Shown: positions 55,458-60,213 of the stretch, piece after piece
Position numbering within the stretch: position 1 is the stretch's first letter
Layout of the letters: each line of letters begins with the position of its first letter
Assembly (NCBI GenBank): GCA_017428115.1
Contig: JAFRRK010000078.1
Coordinates: 1 to 60,213, forward strand
Direction: 5' to 3'
Origin: Bacteroidales bacterium
GTDB taxonomy: Bacteria > Bacteroidota > Bacteroidia > Bacteroidales > P3
Length of the DNA stretch: 60,213 nucleotides
The notes under the pieces: model-generated
The model's input: the letters and a program-made list of their open reading frames with translations, nothing else
Database searches by the model: none
Told to the model about the DNA's origin: nothing
Position numbers and translations under genes: made by a program

Positions 55458-56738
55458 ATGCAAAGAGATACCGCTATTTTCGATCTCATCCAGAAGGAGA
55501 GAGAACGTCAAACCAAGGGCATCGAACTGATTGCCTCTGAGAACTTCGTCAGCGACCAGGTGATGGAAGCTATGGGCTCCGTCATGACCAACAAATATGC
55601 CGAGGGCTACCCCGGAAAGCGCTACTATGGCGGTTGCCAAGTAGTGGACCAGAGCGAGACTATCGCCATTGAGCGTGCCAAGCAGCTCTACGGAGCTTGC
55701 TGGGCCAATGTGCAACCCCACAGCGGAGCACAGGCCAACATGGCTGTGTTTCTGGCTTGCCTTAACGCTGGCGACACCTTCATGGGCATGGACCTGAACC
55801 ACGGTGGCCACCTCAGCCACGGCAGCCCCGTCAACTTCTCTGGCATCATGTACAAGGTGGTCGGCTACCAAGTGAAGGAAGAGACCGGCACCGTCGACTA
55901 CGACGATATGGAGAAGAAAGCTCTTGAATTCCGTCCCAAGCTCATCATTGGTGGTGGTTCTGCCTACAGCCGTGATTGGGATTGGGAGCGTATGCGTGCC
56001 ATCGCTGACAAGATTGGTGCCATCCTCATGGGCGATATCAGCCACCCCAGCGGACTTATCGCCAAGGGCTACCTGAACAATGCTGTGAAATATTGCCACA
56101 TTGTCACCACTACTACCCATAAGACACTCCGCGGACCTCGTGGCGGCATGATACTGATGGGTCAGGACTTCGACAACCCCTGGGGCAAGACCACTCCTAA
56201 GGGTGAAATCAAGAAGATGAGCGCTCTGTTGGATAGTGCTGTGTTCCCCGGCACCCAGGGCGGTCCACTGGAGCACGTCATTGCCGCTAAGGCTGTTGCA
56301 CTGGGCGAGGCCCTCACCGACAGCTACGACCAGTACATCCAGCAGGTGATGAAGAATGCCAAGGTGATGTGCGAAGCCTTTGTGAACAAGGGCTACAAGG
56401 TCATCAGCGGTGGCACCGACAACCACCTCATGCTCATCGACCTCCGCACCAAGTTCCCCGAGTTGACAGGTAAGGAAGCTGAGAATGCATTGGTGGCAGC
56501 AGATATCACTGTAAACAAGAACATGGTTCCTTTCGACAGCCGCAGTGCTTTCAAGACCAGCGGCCTACGTGTAGGAACTCCCGCCATTACCACCCGTGGT
56601 CTGAAGGAAGGCGACATGCAGGTGATTGTCGACATGATCGATACCGTGCTCTGCAACCCGACAGACGAGGCTGTGCGCGCCAAGATCACCGGACAGGTGA
56701 ACGAGATGATGCAGAACCGTCCTCTCTTCGCTTGGTAA
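55458..56738 (+). CDS. glyA: serine hydroxymethyltransferase
   Basis: PLP enzyme making glycine and methylene-THF from serine. The 426-residue product has [20 protein letters not shown] at the N-terminus, the PLP motif [17 protein letters not shown] with Lys222, and [18 protein letters not shown] and GGHL-type folate contacts. Codon use is strongly biased, as expected for an abundant protein. A perfect palindrome follows the gene. Confidence 0.98.
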   Translation: MQRDTAIFDLIQKERERQTKGIELIASENFVSDQVMEAMGSVMTNKYAEGYPGKRYYGGCQVVDQSETIAIERAKQLYGACWANVQPHSGAQANMAVFLACLNAGDTFMGMDLNHGGHLSHGSPVNFSGIMYKVVGYQVKEETGTVDYDDMEKKALEFRPKLIIGGGSAYSRDWDWERMRAIADKIGAILMGDISHPSGLIAKGYLNNAVKYCHIVTTTTHKTLRGPRGGMILMGQDFDNPWGKTTPKGEIKKMSALLDSAVFPGTQGGPLEHVIAAKAVALGEALTDSYDQYIQQVMKNAKVMCEAFVNKGYKVISGGTDNHLMLIDLRTKFPELTGKEAENALVAADITVNKNMVPFDSRSAFKTSGLRVGTPAITTRGLKEGDMQVIVDMIDTVLCNPTDEAVRAKITGQVNEMMQNRPLFAW

Positions 56739-56785
56739 AACGATTGAATTGTCTTAATAGTCCAACTAGCCAAACTAGTGTATCT

Positions 56786-56803
56786 AGTCCAACTAGTTGG
56801 ACT
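56786..56803 (+). other. perfect 18-bp palindrome downstream of glyA
   Basis: AGTCCAACTAGTTGGACT, followed by TTCTAAATTA. Related AGTCCAACTAG strings lie just upstream (56759-56770), so this is part of a small repeat cluster. It could form a hairpin in the glyA transcript; terminator function is uncertain. Confidence 0.55.
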
Positions 56804-56815
56804 TTCTAAATTATT

Positions 56816-56977
56816 ATGACCAAAGAATACGATTTAAGAAAAAAGAACGGCAATACAAAACCTTGGTTAAGAGCATTTGAGATTGTAGTGACGGTTAGTG
56901 TTTGTATTGTTGGTTTTTTGTTTTTACTTATGGTCATATTTCCAAAAGGCTTATGGGTTGATTTGTTTCGAAAATAA
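56816..56977 (+). CDS. 53-residue single-pass membrane protein
   Basis: ATG 56816 to TAA 56977. A basic N-terminus (MTKEYDLRKKNGNTKPWLR) is followed by one membrane helix (VTVSVCIVGFLFLLMVIF) and a short tail PKGLWVDLFRK, so N-in/C-out topology is likely. It is A/T-richer than glyA and galE. No family was recognised. It is a plausible small membrane protein because it has a clear positive-inside pattern and starts just after the glyA hairpin. Confidence 0.55.
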   Translation: MTKEYDLRKKNGNTKPWLRAFEIVVTVSVCIVGFLFLLMVIFPKGLWVDLFRK

Positions 56978-57018
56978 TGTAATAGAACAACCCAGATAAA
57001 AAACACAGATTATCAAAG

Positions 57019-58038
57019 ATGAACATTCTTGTTACCGGCGGAGCTGGATATATTGGCTCCCATACATTGATTGAACTATATAAAGCGGGCCACACCGCGG
57101 TGGTGGTGGACAATCTGAGCAATTCAAACCCCGAATCACTGCGTCGGGTGGCAGAGATAATAGGTGTAGAACGTATACCATTTTACCAGACAGACATACG
57201 AGACCGTGAGGGGCTGAACAAAGTGTTTGCTGAACATCGCATGGATGCCTGCATCCATTTTGCAGGGTTAAAGGCTGTGGGTGAGAGCGTGGAAAAACCG
57301 TGGGAGTATTATGAGAACAATATCAGCGGCACGCTAACTTTAGTAGATGTAATGCGACAGCATGGCTGCAAGAATATCATCTTTTCGTCAAGCGCCACTG
57401 TTTATGGCGATCCAGCCGAGATACCCATCACCGAGCATTGTCCTAAGGGGCAATGCACCAATCCCTACGGGTGGACCAAGAGTATGCTGGAGCAGGTGCT
57501 GACGGACATACAAAAGGCCGACCCTGAGTGGAACGTGGTATTGCTGCGCTATTTCAACCCAGTGGGAGCACATGCCAGCGGTCGCATTGGCGAGAATCCC
57601 AACGGTATCCCAAACAACCTGATGCCCTATATCACTCAGGTGGCTGTTGGGAAACGTCCTGAGCTGGGGGTCTTCGGCAACGACTACCCCACTCCTGACG
57701 GGACGGGTGTACGCGACTACATACATGTGGTAGACCTCGCCAACGGCCATGTCTGTGCGCTCAAAGCCATTGAGCGCAAGTGCGGTCTGGGCATCTACAA
57801 CTTAGGCACTGGGCATGGCTACAGTGTACTGGACATGGTCAAAGCGTTCGAAAAAGAGAATGGTGTGACAGTCCCCTACTCCATCAAGCCACGTCGAGCG
57901 GGCGACATTGCCACCTGCTATAGCAACCCCGCCAAAGCAGAAAAAGAGCTTGGCTGGAAAGCACAATACGGCATCAACGAGATGGTGCGCGACAGCTGGA
58001 ACTGGCAACGTCAAAACCCCGACGGGTATCCTGAATAA
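57019..58038 (+). CDS. galE: UDP-glucose 4-epimerase
   Basis: NAD-dependent epimerase of 339 residues (SDR family). It has the Rossmann motif [12 protein letters not shown], catalytic Ser/Thr region [13 protein letters not shown], the active-site [10 protein letters not shown] (YxxxK), and the C-terminal [20 protein letters not shown]. It supplies UDP-galactose for surface glycans. It ends 31 bp before a strong intrinsic terminator. Confidence 0.97.
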   Translation: MNILVTGGAGYIGSHTLIELYKAGHTAVVVDNLSNSNPESLRRVAEIIGVERIPFYQTDIRDREGLNKVFAEHRMDACIHFAGLKAVGESVEKPWEYYENNISGTLTLVDVMRQHGCKNIIFSSSATVYGDPAEIPITEHCPKGQCTNPYGWTKSMLEQVLTDIQKADPEWNVVLLRYFNPVGAHASGRIGENPNGIPNNLMPYITQVAVGKRPELGVFGNDYPTPDGTGVRDYIHVVDLANGHVCALKAIERKCGLGIYNLGTGHGYSVLDMVKAFEKENGVTVPYSIKPRRAGDIATCYSNPAKAEKELGWKAQYGINEMVRDSWNWQRQNPDGYPE

Positions 58039-58069
58039 TACAGGTAGTAATGAGAAATACAATGAGAAA

Positions 58070-58096
58070 AGCAGGAGCAGTGCTCCTGCTTTTTTG
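58070..58096 (+). terminator. intrinsic terminator of galE
   Basis: AGCAGGAGCA, G, TGCTCCTGCT followed by TTTTTG: a GC-rich near-perfect hairpin plus T-run. It immediately precedes the MITE-like element. Confidence 0.9.
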
Positions 58097-58101
58097 TTAA
58101 T

Positions 58102-58595
58102 AACTAAAGATTGACAAGTCATTTTTCTTCAAAAAGTGATATATGTATACATCCCTATTGTCATTGTCATCGTCATCATGTCCCACTTTTATACTTCGTG
58201 ACGTTGCTTTGGCGCGGCAAAGAGAGCTGGCTTTTATTTCTCTAGCTCAGTGAAACTATATGCCAGTTTTATTTTTTCTAAAAGTGGCACCCTAATTTTT
58301 TACTATTTGGGTATAATTATAATAGACGGCCTTTAGCACACACGCAAATCGCACACCAAGCCTTCGTCATGACCTCGTCGTGCCTTCGTTTCCTGAGCGA
58401 AGGAAGGATGAGAGGAAGTAAGAGGTAAGAGCTAACCACTACGAAGCAACTGGGCAGTTGCCACTTCTCAATTAAAAAGGCACAGCCCCACCAGCGCCAA
58501 ACAACCCGACTAAGAACCGAGAAAAGAGAAAACGAAAGCGTGTGGCTAAAAACGACTAGGTATGCATTACTGATTAAACTTGTCAAACTTTAGTT
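58102..58595 (+). mobile_element. MITE-like element, copy D (best preserved)
   Basis: A 494-bp non-coding element. Its left end AACTAAAGATTGACAAGT (58102-58119) and right end ACTTGTCAAACTTTAGTT (58578-58595) are inverted repeats, 17 of 18 matching. AAT flanks it on both sides (58099-58101 and 58596-58598), consistent with a 3-bp target duplication. Internal blocks are shared with copies A, B and C. A conserved hairpin-like CCTTCGTTTCCTGAGCGAAGG lies near 58384. No transposase is encoded, so it would need an enzyme supplied in trans. Confidence 0.78.
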
Positions 58596-58698
58596 AATAA
58601 AAAGTCTTGAATTAAAAAAAAACTTTCATGTTGTGATTTGGCTTTTCACAGCGTCTAATATGGCATAACAAAACAATGTTGGTATCGGATATAACAAT

Positions 58699-59172
58699 AT
58701 GGAACTCGACGAAAGGACATTCAAGGAACTCATACACCGCCACCGCGACATGATATGGAGCATCTGCAAGAGCTACCGACTGAGTGAGGCATGGACTACC
58801 GAGGACGCATTCCACGAGGTACTCTGCGACCTATGGCGCGGCTTTGGGAGCTTCGACAAGCGTAGTTCTGAACGCACATGGATTTTCCGTGTGGCCACCA
58901 ATACGATGGTTTCACTAACACGGAAGACGTCAAACCAACCGACCATTCAAGCCACTGAATACCAAGAACCGTGGTACAATGGTGAGAACTACCACGACTT
59001 GGTCGATATGATAAATGCTACTGCCGAACCCGACCGGACAATCATTAAAGCGCACGTGCAGGGATTCAGCTATGCCGAGATAGCCAAAATCACAGGTTTA
59101 ACCATCGGTGCTGTGAGTATGAGGTTGACCCGTGTCTTGAGAAAAATACGTAAACAATATAACCAGAAATAA
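58699..59172 (+). CDS. ECF-type RNA polymerase sigma factor
   Basis: A 157-residue sigma-70 family protein with only regions 2 and 4. Region 2 is HRHRDMIWSICKSYRLSEAW then TEDAFHEVLCDLWRGFGSFD and TWIFRVATNTMVSLTRK. Region 4 has the HTH VQGFSYAEIAKITGLTIGAV followed by SMRLTRVLRKIRKQY. It probably directs RNA polymerase to a small regulon. One base separates its stop from the next gene, a probable anti-sigma factor. Confidence 0.92.
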   Translation: MELDERTFKELIHRHRDMIWSICKSYRLSEAWTTEDAFHEVLCDLWRGFGSFDKRSSERTWIFRVATNTMVSLTRKTSNQPTIQATEYQEPWYNGENYHDLVDMINATAEPDRTIIKAHVQGFSYAEIAKITGLTIGAVSMRLTRVLRKIRKQYNQK

Positions 59173-59173
59173 T

Positions 59174-59509
59174 ATGCAAGATTTTGAGCAACATCTGAAA
59201 GCCTACAGCGAAGAGGTAAAGAACACCCGCTGCCCATACAGCGATGCGGAACTGGACAGGGAGATTCGTAGCGTTATATGGAACATCACCCCGAACGAGA
59301 ACACAAAAACACCTTCGAGGCATCGCCTGTGGCCTGCCGCTGCCGCTATTGCTGCCGCCATCATCATCCCAGCGGCAATCTTGACGAAAGGCGGTACACC
59401 AGGTGAAATTGCCACGATAGACATCGACGGGGAGCACGTCTACTTTGCCTGCAACAGTGGCTGCACACCGGAAGGAACTTTACAGAACTTTAAATCCATC
59501 ATACAATGA
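59174..59509 (+). CDS. small membrane protein, probable anti-sigma factor
   Basis: A 111-residue bitopic protein. It has a charged cytoplasmic part (1-50, DFEQHLKAYSEEVKNTRCPY), one membrane helix (LWPAAAAIAAAIIIPAAILT) and a short outer part with two cysteines (FACNSGCTPEG). Location directly after an ECF sigma gene and topology suggest an anti-sigma role. No zinc-binding anti-sigma motif is seen. Its stop overlaps the next start (ATGA). Confidence 0.7.
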   Translation: MQDFEQHLKAYSEEVKNTRCPYSDAELDREIRSVIWNITPNENTKTPSRHRLWPAAAAIAAAIIIPAAILTKGGTPGEIATIDIDGEHVYFACNSGCTPEGTLQNFKSIIQ

Positions 59510-60213
59510 AACGATTATTATTCCCTTTTATATTGTTGTTGGTTGCATGCCAGCACGAAGAAGTGATGCCCGAAGCCACATCCGCAGCCAAAGAAGTCTA
59601 CCTGCAATATTCCAACCGCAAGGACTTGACGGTTGCCCTCATCGGCAATTACCAAGGCTACAATGCCGTGATGCTACAGGCACAAACCAAGGCGGATTGG
59701 CTGCAACTGTGCGAAGAGTTTGGAGTGAGAGGTCATGTGGATGCCGAAGCATTGGACACATCAAGAGTGTCCGGTCTCACGATAGCCAATTTCAATACAG
59801 GAACTTACAACAGCTTGGAGGATTTTGAGCCGCACTCCGACAGTGTCATTAGAGAAGCGGTGTCTCATATTTCAAACAGCACCATTCGCGAAGCGGTAAC
59901 TCACATTTTTGACAGCCTGACTGGACAGAGTCCTACTCCCAACAGCCGTCCCATTTCCATACGAATCGACACATGCTATTCTGTCGCCAAACGTCTCCAC
60001 TATGACCACGGCGTATTGGTTGACTCGGCTGGCATTCCAGACACCACCATCCCTGCATGGAACAAACAACTGATGAGCACCACCGTCGACAATGGCCATA
60101 GCGGCTACATCATCCACAACGACAGCGATGCACTCACGCTCTGGCTATTCTTCTACACGACCCCTACCGAAAAAGAACAGATACTTAATCATGTCACATC
60201 AATAAACACACAA
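59506..60213 (+). CDS. lipoprotein of unknown function, partial at the window end
   Basis: Starts with ATG 59506 and is open for 236 codons to the end of the window. The signal peptide LLFPFILLLVAC is a clear lipobox. The mature part contains an internal duplication, SVIREAVSHI and STIREAVTHI, nine residues apart, and no recognised domain. It completes a sigma / anti-sigma / lipoprotein unit and may be the sensed or effector component. Confidence 0.75.
   Translation, partial: MKRLLFPFILLLVACQHEEVMPEATSAAKEVYLQYSNRKDLTVALIGNYQGYNAVMLQAQTKADWLQLCEEFGVRGHVDAEALDTSRVSGLTIANFNTGTYNSLEDFEPHSDSVIREAVSHISNSTIREAVTHIFDSLTGQSPTPNSRPISIRIDTCYSVAKRLHYDHGVLVDSAGIPDTTIPAWNKQLMSTTVDNGHSGYIIHNDSDALTLWLFFYTTPTEKEQILNHVTSINTQ

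Overview
The window looks like a chromosomal segment from a Bacteroidales bacterium. The evidence is the gene content (a GldB-like lipoprotein, DUF349 and DUF1573 proteins, the nusB-DUF1573-yajC-ybbR-coaE order, lpxH, butyrate kinase), weak Shine-Dalgarno sites, and promoters of the Bacteroidetes type (TTTG, about 19 bp, then TAnnTTTG). Most of it is housekeeping sequence, broken by one large accessory gene and by a family of dispersed intergenic repeats.

Layout. 1-549 is gene-poor and carries a decayed HTH fragment. 550-6487 (minus strand) holds ligA, dapF, a cation/proton antiporter and dnaX. dnaX is interrupted by one in-frame TAG between the ATPase/clamp-loader core and the tau-like C-terminus. 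6488-7293 carries repeat copy A and a promoter for a 2,555-residue cyclic beta-glucan-synthase-like protein (7294-14961), followed by a TPR/beta-propeller-like secreted protein. 17224-23733 (minus strand) encodes a SUI1/YciH factor, a lipid kinase, an LtaS-type sulfatase-fold membrane enzyme, a GldB-like lipoprotein and a DUF349 protein.

24212-34783 is the main accessory feature: one reading frame of about 3,520 codons that reads as a phage/ICE-type polyvalent protein. It carries two zincin-like metallopeptidase motifs, at least two ADP-ribosyltransferase-like domains, MuF/BECR-like nuclease regions and several polyvalent-associated modules. Both ends look truncated, no mobility, capsid or transfer genes accompany it, and it lies between two same-orientation copies of the dispersed repeat. 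Two small, natural-looking proteins are encoded inside it in other frames.

35677-37252 is a queuosine module: a preQ1-I riboswitch, a YhhQ/QueT-like transporter, queF and a small membrane protein. 37389-44190 is leuS, nusB, a DUF1573 lipoprotein, yajC, a YbbR-like protein, coaE and ybaK. 44252-46427 (minus strand) is a cell-wall/division cluster: an NlpC/P60 lipoprotein, a DivIC/FtsB-like protein and a LysM lytic transglycosylase. 46685-54720 holds trxA, a DUF58 protein, butyrate kinase, an FKBP isomerase, a short aroC, a DUF4369 lipoprotein, lpxH and a YjbH-like outer-membrane pair. 54773-58038 holds a strongly promoted Cys/His-rich lipoprotein, glyA, a 53-residue membrane protein and galE.

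58102-58595 is the best-preserved repeat copy, a 494-bp MITE-like element with 18-bp terminal inverted repeats. It is followed by an ECF sigma factor, a probable anti-sigma membrane protein and a lipoprotein that runs off the window end. No tRNA, rRNA or CRISPR array was seen. All family assignments come from reading motifs by eye; no database search was run.
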